Part shown: in pieces, positions 1 through 8,800 of the stretch | Position numbering within the stretch: the first letter of the stretch is position 1 | Layout of the letters: the number at the start of each line of letters is the position of its first letter | Source of the DNA: CAZAGD01 sp049699975 | GTDB lineage: Bacteria; Desulfobacterota; SM23-61 | Direction of reading: 5' to 3' | NCBI GenBank assembly: GCA_049699975.1 | Contig: JBNAWB010000034.1 | Location: 1 to 22,460, forward strand | DNA: 22,460 nucleotides | The notes under the pieces: generated by a model | What the model saw: the letters and a program-made list of their open reading frames with translations, nothing else | What the model was told of the DNA's origin: nothing | Database searches by the model: none | Program-made: the position numbers and the translations under genes

Positions 1-6
1 TGAAAG

Positions 7-236
7 GGCCAGAGGCAGGCATTCATTCAGAATCATGAGGCAGTGATTCTTCCATGGAAGGAGGCGGCAGCAGTAGGGCAAGGGCTTGACCCTTGCCGCA
101 TTTGGCAAGCCATAAAGGCTTGCCCTACAAATTGATAAGAATATTTAAGCCGCCCACCCTTTGCGGAAAATTGCTGGTAAACTTTGAACAACTTCTTCTC
201 CCGCCGATGCTTCTTCATTCATGCCTGCCTCTGGCC
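7..236. repeat. Inverted-repeat-bounded element downstream of tssE
   Basis: A perfect 16-base inverted repeat bounds this stretch: GGCCAGAGGCAGGCAT at 7-22 and its reverse complement at 221-236. At the right edge an 11-base unit, GCCTGCCTCTG, is present twice in tandem (223-233 and 234-244). Together with the remaining bases up to 328, this gene-free stretch contains a double hairpin (77-124) and an AT-rich run (about 297-317) but no convincing gene. It is probably a non-coding palindromic or miniature mobile element. No transposase is visible and I cannot see other genomic copies. Confidence 0.5.
77..124. repeat. Tandem double hairpin (REP-like palindrome)
   Basis: Two perfect 8-bp stem hairpins stand side by side. 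GGCAAGGG (77-84) pairs with CCCTTGCC (90-97) over a 5-base loop. GGCAAGCC (104-111) pairs with GGCTTGCC (117-124) over a 5-base loop. The outer arms GTAGGGCAAG (73-82) and CTTGCCCTAC (119-128) can also pair, so the element can fold as one long or two short hairpins. This resembles dispersed REP-type elements. It could also act as a transcription barrier or RNA end-stabiliser after tssE. Confidence 0.55.
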
Positions 237-328
237 TGCCTCTGACCTCCCTTCGGTCCTTTTACTCCATTGCGCCACAATCTCCTTGGGCAGATGAAAA
301 AATTATTTTTTATTTTTAGGACATAACT

Positions 329-739
329 TTAGCCCCTTATTTCTACTTGCCCATCAGCATCCACAATCGTTTCTATAAACACCTGGGTCTTGGCATCCAT
401 AGCCAAGCGCGCCGTAATTTGAAAACGCAAGGAAAGGGGATCATCTTCTTGGGGAATGAAATTAACCCGCACGCCGGTTAGCCGTGGTTCATATTTCTGA
501 ATAGCCGCCCGAATATTCTTTTCAATGTCTCTTATAGAATCAGGCAAGGCATTCAAGAAATCGGAAAAATCAGGCACTCCATAATCTTCGGCAATTAAAA
601 CATTCCCTTGCTTGGTGTTTAGGATGCGGCGGAGGTGCCGCAAAACAGAGTCAATAACTCTCCGCGGCTCTTCTTTTCCTCTGCGGAGAGGTTCTTTTTT
701 CCAGGTTCTAATCCGTTCCAGCAGCCTTTCTTCTCTCAT
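329..739 (-). CDS. tssE: T6SS baseplate protein TssE (gp25-like)
   Basis: TssE is the gp25/lysozyme-like wedge component of the cytoplasmic T6SS baseplate, where it contributes to starting sheath assembly. The protein is about 136 residues. It starts with the typical MREERLLERIR-type N-terminus, followed by RRVIDSVLRHLRRILNTKQG, the usual gp25 'VxxHLxxLLNTRxG' signature, and YGVPDFSD. I chose the ATG at 737-739. An upstream in-frame TTG at 779-781 would add 14 residues not expected in the family and has no ribosome site. hcp lies about 200 bases upstream, separated by an inverted-repeat element, so tssE expression may be uncoupled from hcp. tssF and tssG, its usual downstream neighbours, are not visible before the window edge. 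Confidence 0.93.
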   Translation of the reverse strand: MREERLLERIRTWKKEPLRRGKEEPRRVIDSVLRHLRRILNTKQGNVLIAEDYGVPDFSDFLNALPDSIRDIEKNIRAAIQKYEPRLTGVRVNFIPQEDDPLSLRFQITARLAMDAKTQVFIETIVDADGQVEIRG

Positions 740-789
740 AATTATTATTCTTTCCGCATCTCCCCAAAGGTATGGCGGCAATTACATAT

Positions 790-890
790 GGTCATGGCGA
801 GCACGAAGCGCCTGGTCGGCTCATTAGGGCAGGCATTCCCTCCTCTTAATCGGGACAGGACTCCAGTGCCAACGCTCCCTCGCCATGACC
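790..890. repeat. Inverted-repeat element between hcp and tssE
   Basis: GGTCATGGCGAG at 790-801 has its exact reverse complement CTCGCCATGACC at 879-890, bounding about 100 bases of non-coding DNA. On the minus strand the right end reads GGTCATGGCGAGGGAGCG, which resembles the widespread GTCATTGCGAGGAGCGAAGCG class of dispersed bacterial palindromic repeats; this comparison is from memory. It lies just downstream of hcp inside the operon, so it may end or process the hcp transcript. Confidence 0.5.
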
Positions 891-939
891 TTAAAACACA
901 GCCTCCATGGTGATAAACAGACTAAGGAGGAGACAATCT

Positions 940-1431
940 TTATTGTTTGGGCGCTACCCATGAATCTTGCGCTTCAATTCCGTCAGGCACCCACGTCCAA
1001 ATTATGTCGCGATAAGTAAAAGAAACATCCTCCATATGGGTAAAGCTTTCCCGGCTGGGATCCAGAGTATTGGGCACCCAAGGTTTAATGGAGACGATGA
1101 TGGCATTCTGCAATTTAATGGTAAAGTAATGTTCTTCAGTCCCTGCCGGGGTTATTCTATAAAATTTGAGGGTCACATCTTTCATTCTTTCCCCGCTACA
1201 GAGCGCCTGATATAGTTTGGGACTCGATTTATCGTAAACTTTGGTAATAGTCAAAGGCTGGTGAACTCTTTTCCCCGTTGGTAACCCAGTCTGGGGATCA
1301 CGAGGAATATAAACCTCATGATTTAGAGCTTGACAGAGGATGGTATCCTCCCGCCCTTGTATGTCACAAGCTTTTTCTGAAATGTTCCCTTGCTTCTCTC
1401 CCGTCAAAGACATGTGAAATGGCATCGGCAT
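940..1431 (-). CDS. hcp: T6SS inner tube protein Hcp (TssD)
   Basis: Hcp forms the stacked hexameric rings of the inner tube that is ejected by sheath contraction, and can carry small effectors in its lumen. The 163-residue length fits the family. Recognisable elements are the GEKQGNI start region, the HEVYIPRDPQTGLPTGKRVHQPLTI block typical of Hcp, the KDVTLKFYRI strand and the HMEDVSFTYRDIIWTW C-terminal strand. The start is supported by an AAGGAGG site about 7 bases upstream of the ATG. tssC lies 63 bases upstream, and the gap contains a small hairpin (GCTAA/TTAGC, 1469-1482). An inverted-repeat element lies directly downstream. I see no C-terminal effector extension, so this is a structural Hcp. 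Confidence 0.97.
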   Translation of the reverse strand: MPMPFHMSLTGEKQGNISEKACDIQGREDTILCQALNHEVYIPRDPQTGLPTGKRVHQPLTITKVYDKSSPKLYQALCSGERMKDVTLKFYRITPAGTEEHYFTIKLQNAIIVSIKPWVPNTLDPSRESFTHMEDVSFTYRDIIWTWVPDGIEAQDSWVAPKQ

Positions 1432-1494
1432 AACTAATTCCTCCTTTTTAAATTTTATTAATTAAACGGCTAAGTGTTTAGCGTGCCAAGCAAT

Positions 1495-2976
1495 TTATTT
1501 TTTATCTAATTTGCCCACCAAAGAAAGAGTAAAGAAGGCACCCATATATTTGAAATGGGGCCTAACTTTTAGATTTACCCGGTACCATCCGGGCTCGCCT
1601 TCCACATCCTCTACGGTCACCTGCGCCTGCCGTAAAGGTCGTCGGCTGCGCACTGCTGGCGAGGGACTTTCTTGGTCTGAGACATACTGCCGAATCCACT
1701 CATTGAGTTCCCTTTCCAAATCAACTCGCTCTTTCCAGGTGCCGATATTCTCGCGCTGAATAACTTTCAAATAATGGGCCAAGCGGCTGATGATGAATAT
1801 GTATGGCAACTGGGTGCCCAGTTTGTAATTGAGCTCGGCCTCTTTCCCTTCTTTGCTAATCCCAAAGAATTTCGGTTTCTGGGCCGAGTTAGCCGAAAAG
1901 AAAGCGGCATTGTCTGTCCCTTTGCGCATGGTCAAGGCAATGAACCCCTCTTCCGCAAGTTCAAATTCGCGGCGCTCGGAAATTAAAATCTCCGTAGGAA
2001 TCTTGGTTTGGACCGTGCCCATAGCTTCATACTGATGCAGAGGCAAGTCCTCGACCGCTCCTCCTCCAGCCGGGCCAATTATATTAGCGCACCAGCGGTA
2101 TTTAGCAAAACTATCCGTCAAGCGCGAGGCAAAAGCGAAGGCCGAATTACCCCAGAGATAGTGGTCATGACTGGCGGAAACATCTTCTTTGTAATTGAAA
2201 GCCTTCACCGGCTTATTCACGGGATCGTATGGCGCCCGCAAAAGGAAACGGGGTAGCGTTAAGCCTACGTAACGAGCATCTTCGGACTCTCTAAAGGACT
2301 GCCATTTGGCATATTGGGGCCCTTCAAAGATAGATTTGAGATCTTTTAGATGGGGTAGAGTATTGAAGTCCATCAAGCCAAAGAACTTGGGACTGGCTGC
2401 GGTAATAAATGGGGCATGGGCCATAGCCGCCACGCTGGCCACATTCTTCAAAAGGGTCATATCTTGGGGATGAGCACTAAATTCATAGTTGCCAATCATC
2501 GCTGCGTAGGGCTTTCCGCCGAACTGGCCATATTCAGCAGTGTAAACAATTTTGTAAAGGCCGGATTTGGTAATCTCCGGAGCATCCTCAAAATCGGCGA
2601 GCAGATCTTCCTTACTTACATTGAGCACATTGATCCTTATATTTTCCCGAAAGTCAGTTCGATCGACTAAAAACTTCAAGGAACGCCAAGCTGATTCAAT
2701 CTTCTGGAATTCGGGATGGTGGAGGATGGCATCGAGCTGAAGCGAAAGTTTCTGATCAATCTCGGCCGTCATTTCATCAAGGAGAGCTTTTGAGACGCGC
2801 ACTGCTTCCTTTCCTGGTTCTAAGAGTTGGGCAATTAAAGCCTCTACTCCTTTTTTAGCCAAAGAATAAGTCTCATCTGTTGGTTTGAGCTGCGTAGCTT
2901 GGACGATCTCATCTAAGAGAGAGACCTGTTCCATGGCTTCCTTTTGGCCGGCCATAGCTTTTTGTTCTTCTGCCAT
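1495..2976 (-). CDS. tssC: T6SS contractile sheath large subunit TssC
   Basis: TssC (VipB/EvpB family) pairs with TssB to build the contractile sheath around the Hcp tube. The product is about 493 residues, the usual length. Family hallmarks include LEPGKEAVRVSKALLDEMTAEID near residue 55, the FQKIESAWRSLKFLVDRTD block, the KPYAAMIGNYEF and PHLKDLKSIF blocks, the central AGGGAVEDLP segment, and a C-terminal YRVNLKVRPHFKYMGAFFTLSLVGKLD. Two ATGs lie two codons apart (2982 and 2976). AAGGAGG (2984-2990) sits almost on top of the first and 7 bases from the second, so I start at 2976. The gene follows tssB by a few bases, as expected for partners made in stoichiometric amounts. Confidence 0.97.
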   Translation of the reverse strand: MAEEQKAMAGQKEAMEQVSLLDEIVQATQLKPTDETYSLAKKGVEALIAQLLEPGKEAVRVSKALLDEMTAEIDQKLSLQLDAILHHPEFQKIESAWRSLKFLVDRTDFRENIRINVLNVSKEDLLADFEDAPEITKSGLYKIVYTAEYGQFGGKPYAAMIGNYEFSAHPQDMTLLKNVASVAAMAHAPFITAASPKFFGLMDFNTLPHLKDLKSIFEGPQYAKWQSFRESEDARYVGLTLPRFLLRAPYDPVNKPVKAFNYKEDVSASHDHYLWGNSAFAFASRLTDSFAKYRWCANIIGPAGGGAVEDLPLHQYEAMGTVQTKIPTEILISERREFELAEEGFIALTMRKGTDNAAFFSANSAQKPKFFGISKEGKEAELNYKLGTQLPYIFIISRLAHYLKVIQRENIGTWKERVDLERELNEWIRQYVSDQESPSPAVRSRRPLRQAQVTVEDVEGEPGWYRVNLKVRPHFKYMGAFFTLSLVGKLDKK

Positions 2977-2983
2977 ATTCATC

Positions 2984-2990
2984 CCTCCTT
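2984..2990 (-). promoter_or_regulatory. Ribosome binding site deciding the tssC start
   Basis: AAGGAGG on the minus strand overlaps the tssB stop region and leaves 7 bases to the second ATG (2976) but only one to the first (2982). Normal spacing favours the second ATG. Confidence 0.6.
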
Positions 2991-3474
2991 ACTCCCCAAC
3001 TCCAATTTCTTTAAGGAGTTGGTTGCGCGTATTTTCATCCTTAATCAATTCTTGGATTTTCTTGCGAAATTCGGGAATGTTACTCATCGGCCCCTTTAAA
3101 GATTTCAAGGCTTCACGTAATTCTAAGAGCCGCTTTAATTCTGGAACCTGATTGACTATTGCTTCCGGCTCTAAATCCTTCATTGATTCAATGTTTAATT
3201 TTACTTTCAGATCTTCATCGGGCTTTCCGGAAAGTTTATTAGGGACAATAAGGTTCAGACTAATTCCATGGGCTTTTAAAACACTGTTAAAATTATCTTT
3301 GTCAATCTCCACTGGTTCTCTTTTTTCCAGGGGTCGATCATCCGGTTGGCCTGTAAAATCGCCCAAAACAAGCAATTTTAAAGGCAACTCTACCTCTTCT
3401 TTGGCCTCTCCTGTGGCCGGACGATAGACAATGTTTACTCTCTCCTTGGGGGCAACAGATGCTTCGCGGGCCAT
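2989..3474 (-). CDS. tssB: T6SS contractile sheath small subunit TssB
   Basis: TssB (VipA/ImpB family) is the small sheath subunit that intertwines with TssC. The 161-residue protein carries the family pattern: VNIVYRP, ELPLKLLVLGDFTG, a REPVEIDKDNFNSVLKAH block, the VKLNIESMKDLEPEAIV block, and the helical FRKKIQELIKDENTRNQLLKEIG tail. A strong AAGGAGG lies just upstream of the ATG. The gene directly precedes tssC and follows tssA by 49 bases. That gap contains a perfect 7-bp hairpin that could protect the 5' end of a processed tssB-tssC-hcp message, which would suit the high demand for sheath and tube proteins. Confidence 0.97.
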   Translation of the reverse strand: MAREASVAPKERVNIVYRPATGEAKEEVELPLKLLVLGDFTGQPDDRPLEKREPVEIDKDNFNSVLKAHGISLNLIVPNKLSGKPDEDLKVKLNIESMKDLEPEAIVNQVPELKRLLELREALKSLKGPMSNIPEFRKKIQELIKDENTRNQLLKEIGVGE

Positions 3475-3500
3475 AACTACCTCCTTTTTAATTTTTATTT

Positions 3501-3517
3501 TCTACGAAAATCGTAGA
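3501..3517 (-). promoter_or_regulatory. Intercistronic hairpin between tssA and tssB
   Basis: TCTACGA (3501-3507) and TCGTAGA (3511-3517) form a perfect 7-bp stem with a 3-base loop, located between the tssA stop and the tssB ribosome site. On the transcribed strand the stem is followed by an A-rich run, not a U-tract, so it does not look like an intrinsic terminator. A role in mRNA processing or stability is my inference. Confidence 0.4.
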
Positions 3518-3523
3518 CCTTAC

Positions 3524-5089
3524 CTAATTCAAACCCAAACGCATGGCTTCGGCTAAATCAAGCTTGGCAATGCGCCAAATAATATCACTTAATTTTTCTT
3601 TTAAGCCTGGCTCAGGAGTATTATTCCAACCAAGCCAAATTGTTTTCAAGCCCCGTAAAGCCAAGTCCGGATCCCATTCTTCTAAATGATAATTATCTAT
3701 GTCCTTCAATATTTGCTCTAAATAAGGACGCGCCGGCCGGGGTTTTTTCATCTCTAATAAAAGTTGGGCAATGGCTAACCGCCACAGAATCTTCTCTTTG
3801 CCGGAAGAGCTTTTATGCATCTGCTGCTGCAAACCAGAAATGGCCTCCAAAACTTTTCCTTCTTTGATCAGCTCTTTCGCTTTCTCCACTTCTTTACCCA
3901 TAAGGTCATCTTCCTGAATACCGGCCGAAGCCAAGCTGGATAAAGGAGCGGCGAGAGTAACCGCCGTTCTGCCTGCTATTTCTTTCAGCCATGCTTTGGT
4001 CTCTGAGTCCGCAAAGGGGGTACCATCAGCAAAAGCAAGTTCCTCTAAACCCGCAAGGCGGGAGATCAAATAAGCCGTTTCTTTTTTTACAGCTTCAGCT
4101 GCAGCCTGGTAGGTTGGGCCCAGCATTAGCAAGGCTTCCACTACCAGCCGGTTCAAATCTAACCAGAAGATAAATTGGCTAATTTTTCCCTCCGCAGTTT
4201 TTAACAAGGCTTCATAATTTCCTTTGGCCTTCAGCTCATTCAGACTATTTTTGACTTGACCAGGGGGGGATGGTATTTTGGTCTTCCCATCAGCAGCTGG
4301 AGGAAGATTATCTACTATGCTCCAGGAAGCCATTCTATTCAAGCGGTAAGCTTGGGGATTGGCCATATTTTCCTGGAAAAGATAGGCGGCAATCTCCCGC
4401 AGCTTAGCTAAGACCGAGTTGAGAGCTCTTTGCGCCTCCTGCGCCGAAGAGATAACTTCGGGCTCTTCCCGCGCCGGCGCGGAGGGAGTGGTGGTGGACT
4501 TTGGGGGAAGTTCTTCTTCAACCTTCTTTTCCTCCGCAGCAGGTTGGATTATGGCCGTTTCTTCAATAGTTCTCAAGTAATCCCGCAAAGGGCTTAAGGC
4601 CGGAGGTTCTTCCAAATTCTGACTGATGAAGTCATCGATCTGATCAAAGTTTTCTTTAATTTTTTGAAAAACTTCAGGGGAGAAAGAAGCAGGCGGTAAA
4701 GATGCCAAAGCCGTCTCCATCTTTTCCACCCACCATTCCATAGTGCGTACGCGTCCGCGCATGCGGGCTTTGGTGGGATAAAGGGTTTCCCAGAAGTTCT
4801 CTAAGAGATCTCGATAAATTTGCAACCCTATGGCCAATCCTTCTACCTGGCGATTATAGATAAGAGCTACAGCTAAATAACTGGCCACGGCCAAATCTTT
4901 GGATTTTTGAGACAAAATGATGCCGGCTAAGTTTTCTACTTTTCGCCAATCTACCCCGCTGGATGCGGAAGGCAAAGAAAGTTTGTCAATCTCCGCCTGT
5001 AACTGTTCATACTCTGGGGTATAGCGTGCTTCTTGTCCTGCTGGCTGATCAGGTTGAATTGGTTCTTTACCCAAAACCAAAAGATCCAT
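3524..5089 (-). CDS. tssA: T6SS assembly protein TssA (ImpA/VasJ type)
   Basis: TssA proteins organise the baseplate and tail tube/sheath polymerisation; subtypes act at the baseplate or as distal caps. This 521-residue protein has an N-terminal ImpA domain (about residues 20-135; RYTPEYEQLQAEIDKL, then GLQIYRDLLENFWETLYP and RVRTMEWW). An acidic, proline-rich linker follows (about 185-215). The C-terminal half is alpha-helical and resembles the VasJ-type extension, with LFQENMANPQAYRLNRMASW and a late DPDLALRGLKTIWLGW block. The C-terminal type decides whether it caps the sheath; VasJ-type is my reading, not certain. Its start codon abuts the tagF stop (TAAATG), indicating translational coupling. 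Its own downstream partner is tssB. Confidence 0.92.
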   Translation of the reverse strand: MDLLVLGKEPIQPDQPAGQEARYTPEYEQLQAEIDKLSLPSASSGVDWRKVENLAGIILSQKSKDLAVASYLAVALIYNRQVEGLAIGLQIYRDLLENFWETLYPTKARMRGRVRTMEWWVEKMETALASLPPASFSPEVFQKIKENFDQIDDFISQNLEEPPALSPLRDYLRTIEETAIIQPAAEEKKVEEELPPKSTTTPSAPAREEPEVISSAQEAQRALNSVLAKLREIAAYLFQENMANPQAYRLNRMASWSIVDNLPPAADGKTKIPSPPGQVKNSLNELKAKGNYEALLKTAEGKISQFIFWLDLNRLVVEALLMLGPTYQAAAEAVKKETAYLISRLAGLEELAFADGTPFADSETKAWLKEIAGRTAVTLAAPLSSLASAGIQEDDLMGKEVEKAKELIKEGKVLEAISGLQQQMHKSSSGKEKILWRLAIAQLLLEMKKPRPARPYLEQILKDIDNYHLEEWDPDLALRGLKTIWLGWNNTPEPGLKEKLSDIIWRIAKLDLAEAMRLGLN

Positions 5090-5818
5090 TTAAGCCTCCC
5101 GGGCCTGCTTTCCAGGCCAAGAATCAGACCACAAATCAGAAAAATCTTTGGGGAGGAGTGGTCTCCGATAAAAAGCTAAAAAAGTCTTGTTTAAACTTCC
5201 ACCCATGAAAATAGAATTGGGGATAGTTTCTCCTCCTTTTCTCCAAAAATAATGATAGAAAGAAATTAAGATAATCGGATCCCCGGCCAAAGTTTGATCT
5301 AAGGTTATAAAAAATGGGTCTTGAGCTAAATTTTGGCGCACTTGTGCTTCTATCATTTGTAAATCTCGCTCGCCCTTTTGCTCCCTTCTTTGGGCCATCT
5401 TCTCCCATGACTCCGCAGGGGAAGGGATCTTCATTACTTCTTCCTCAAAGTCTTTCAAGGTCTTAAAAGACTTGGCCGTCAAGCTCTCCATTTGATTCCA
5501 GCATGCCTCGAAGGCTATGGGCAGAAGGTCCCAATTTTTCTCCCAGTGGGGAAGAGAACCTATGCCCATCAGTAAAATAGGATAAGAACGCCCCAAACCA
5601 TCGCTACTATCCCGGAGGAGTCCGCAGGCTAATCCTTGCTTTCCCAACCCTCTCATCCAGAAACGCCAGGAAAAAAACTTGCCCTGGTCTATTTTAATCT
5701 GGGCATATCCGCTTCTCATCCACTCCACCATACCACTGCTTAAAGGATTTGTAGCTCCTAACTGGAAGTAATCTTTAAATGCGGGATGCTTTCCCCAGGC
5801 GCTCCATTGCCATGACAT
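5090..5818 (-). CDS. tagF: T6SS-associated protein TagF
   Basis: TagF (ImpM family) is an accessory T6SS protein. In the Pseudomonas aeruginosa H1-T6SS it is a post-translational repressor that acts on the Fha-dependent assembly pathway, parallel to threonine phosphorylation. The 242-residue protein begins with SWQWSAWGKHPAFKDYFQLG, matching the family's 'GKxPxxxDF' opening. It continues with FSWRFWMRGLGKQG and the DGLGRSYPILLMG segment characteristic of TagF, and has no PppA phosphatase domain fused to it, although such fusions exist. It lies between tssM (4-base gap) and tssA (abutting), the same tssM-tagF adjacency as in the Pseudomonas cluster. Its presence supports a post-translationally controlled system. 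Confidence 0.9.
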   Translation of the reverse strand: MSWQWSAWGKHPAFKDYFQLGATNPLSSGMVEWMRSGYAQIKIDQGKFFSWRFWMRGLGKQGLACGLLRDSSDGLGRSYPILLMGIGSLPHWEKNWDLLPIAFEACWNQMESLTAKSFKTLKDFEEEVMKIPSPAESWEKMAQRREQKGERDLQMIEAQVRQNLAQDPFFITLDQTLAGDPIILISFYHYFWRKGGETIPNSIFMGGSLNKTFLAFYRRPLLPKDFSDLWSDSWPGKQAREA

Positions 5819-5822
5819 AGTT

Positions 5823-8800
5823 TCATTGATCCCAGCAGCGGAGAATATTTTTCGGCGCTTGTTTGGGAAGAGTCATCAACTTGCCTAAAGCCGGCAACTC
5901 CCCCGTAAATTCGTATTTTACCCGAATAAACTGTACTCCTAAGCGGTCCAAGGCCGCTTTTTCAGCCGGAAATTCGTTAGCAAAGAAAGTACGGAGACCT
6001 CCTTTAAAATCCTGGAGGAATTCTGGGAAAGCTTGGTAGCCCGTATATTTCTTTTTCACCACTACATCCCCTATTTCTATTTGTAACAAAACATCGCTGC
6101 AGGTGTCGGGTGACCATTGAAAGTTCTTGCTCACAGGGTAGTTATAGTTAATTAAGCTTTGGGTAGTTCCTCCGCACATTAATTCCAACTTAGTGCTCTG
6201 CGGCTGCACCTTTGCCTGAGCGTTGGCCGCGGTGGGTAAAGCTTTTATACCCACTACATAATTAGTTTTAGTTACCGTCTGTTTACTCGTCGCCGTCTGC
6301 TTTAGGAAGGCAAAGAATGATGGATCAAAGGGAATACTTCCCCCTAAAGCTTCTTTACTATAGTGGCCTCTCTGCACGTTCCAGCCAATAAACGGAGCAG
6401 CAGGCCCTTTGACAAATTTCCATACCGGCCCTTCCGGACTTAATAAAAGCTGAGTCGCCTGTTGATCGGCCGCTCCTTGAGTCTCGGCCAATACCATCTG
6501 TTCCCATTGACTCTGCAAGTGGCAAGCTGCCTCCATCCGCATAAAATGGGCAAAAAATTCTAAGGGGCCTGCAAGGAGCTTAACTACCATCCCATCCAAA
6601 GGTCTTCCCCCTACCGAAGTTTTCAGCTTGCTTAAGGCGGCCTGAGCAAGGAAAAAAGGAGATTTGCTCGTTACTGGGTCTTCCCCGAATACCTGAGTAG
6701 CCAACTGAAAAGCCTGTTGGCGGGATGTAGCTATAGGAGCTATGGCCGACAGGGCGCTGCGATATTCCTGATAAATCTTATTAGTTTGCGCAATATCTTC
6801 TCCGGGTAGAGGCTCCTGAGTAATAGTCTTTTTCCCTTTACCAATTAATTTCTTTCCTTCTTCGGCAGCCTTGGTGAGGATACCCGAGACCGCTGCCGGA
6901 GCTTTGGCCACCTGGATTTGATAAACTTGGCTGACCCATAAAGGAATGCCCTCCGTCTTAATTTGGGGCTCTAACTCTTGCGTTAAGCGCTTCAAGAACT
7001 CAAAATACGGACCTTGGTCCGTAGCCATTTTAGCGGCCATCTGTTGCCATTGATTCTTGCCCTTTATTCTTTCGGCCCCCTTGGGGAAAAAGAGGCCAAA
7101 TTGGTACCAAGCTTCGAAGCAAGCTTTTTGGTAAAACTTCTCAAACTCTGCCTTTTGTTTAGTGAGCGCTATGGGATCTGGAGGAGCCATCTCCACCTCT
7201 TTGAGAAATTTTTCCATCAGCTCTTTCCCTTTACGAGTATAAGCAGGTGGGATTATTTTTTCCCCGGCTTGAGTTTGTCCCCCCCAAAACTCAGTAAGCG
7301 TTACCGGCGGGAGGCCTTGGCCGTTGGCCCAGGTGATTAACCACTGCAATTGGCCACCTTTCAAAGCCAGGAGGTGTTTAAGCCATGATTGGAGGAGGGT
7401 AATTTCTTTATTGATTTCTCCCGGATCAGAGCGCCAAAGGAGATAATACAGGTATAAATCGCCAAATTTTTTCTTTACCTCCGGAGAAACTGCTGGGCCT
7501 TTAGCAAATGGAGATTCATATGAAGGCTGTGGCCTTTTCTGCAAAGCCTCTATATCTTCTCCCGCAAGTTTCGCCTTCAATAAAGATATCCGCCTTACTA
7601 AATGGCCCACGTACGGCCCAATCGCTTCGTCTGGAGAAGAATCCGTAAGGCGGGTTATTAAACCACCCATTTCCTTATCAAAATTAGCCAGGAAATTCTT
7701 TTGGAATAGAGCACAATATTTTTCTTTTAAGCCTATTTCTACTTTCAGGCTTTCATTTAGTCCAAATCTTGGGATGCGCCAGCCTCGATTTTCTTCTTCT
7801 ACTTTGAGGATCGCCAAGCGGAAGCGGTCCATGGTCTGCAAATCGGCCTGAATTTCTCCTTGCAGCATGGGCGGTTTAGCAAATTCGCGCGTTACTTCTC
7901 TTAAAGTCTTCAAATTTTTTACAAAAGAGAAGCTGAGGAGTCCACAGACTGCAATACCCAAAGTCACCCAGGAAATGAGGCCTAAATTCCGCGTTAGGCT
8001 GCGCCATTGTAAGGCTCTTTGGGTAGGGGCTAAAAGACCTCGGTCTTTAGGCAATATTTTCTCGAAGAAATCGTGTAAGAATAATCCTTTGTTTGTCCCC
8101 GGGAGTACCTCTTTTTCCCCGATTAACCCTAATTCTTTTAAGAAATGAGAATAGGGAGTACCTTCCTGGCGCCCACTACTGAAGAAGAGACCTCGCCAAA
8201 GGGGAGTCTCTTGGTAGGGATTTTCGCGGAAGGCAACTTCCATAAAAACTTTTAGACCACGCTTTAGACCAGCAAATTCTTCCGGGAAAAGCAAAAGCCC
8301 CGGTTCTATGGCCGCAGGTTTCATTTGCTGGAGGAGAATGATGCGCAAATGGCGCAAGTGGTCACTTATCGTCTGGAAAGCCTGCTCTAAGAATGGGCCG
8401 ACCGGCGAAGTCAAGTCCTTTTTGATATAGCCCATGGCTTGATCAAGACTTTCTGGAGGAAGGTAATCACAGAATTGGGCCATGCCCTGAATCAAATCGC
8501 ATTTAGTTACCAAGATATATACAGGGATTTTCGCTCCCAAAACGCGCATGAGCTCTTCTATTCGCCGCCGAATATTGCGGGCATCATCCTCTAAGACCTC
8601 GGGGGGAGCACTCAACAATTTATCTGCTGAAATAGTAACGATCAGCCCATTCAAAGGTTCTTTTTTGCGGTATTTTATAAGGAGATTCAAGAATCTCTGC
8701 CACTCTTCTTTATCCTTACCCTCATCTACAGGAATGGTCCACCTGCCAGCCGTGTCTAAGATGACCGCTTGTTCAAAGAACCACCAATCACAATTTCTGG

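Noticed and set aside
33..218. Open frame on the minus strand, 61 codons, after tssE
   Set aside because: It runs through the double hairpin and one inverted-repeat arm, has no ribosome site and no recognisable motif; probably chance.
297..317. AT-rich stretch after tssE as an intrinsic terminator
   Set aside because: There is no GC-rich stem before the T/A run; the fold would be weak.
635..913. Plus-strand open frames over the tssE start and the inverted-repeat element
   Set aside because: They are antisense to tssE and the repeat, with no motif or ribosome site.
5823..5825. Frameshift or truncation in tssM
   Set aside because: The frame is continuous for 1149 residues with all expected regions, so the gene looks intact.
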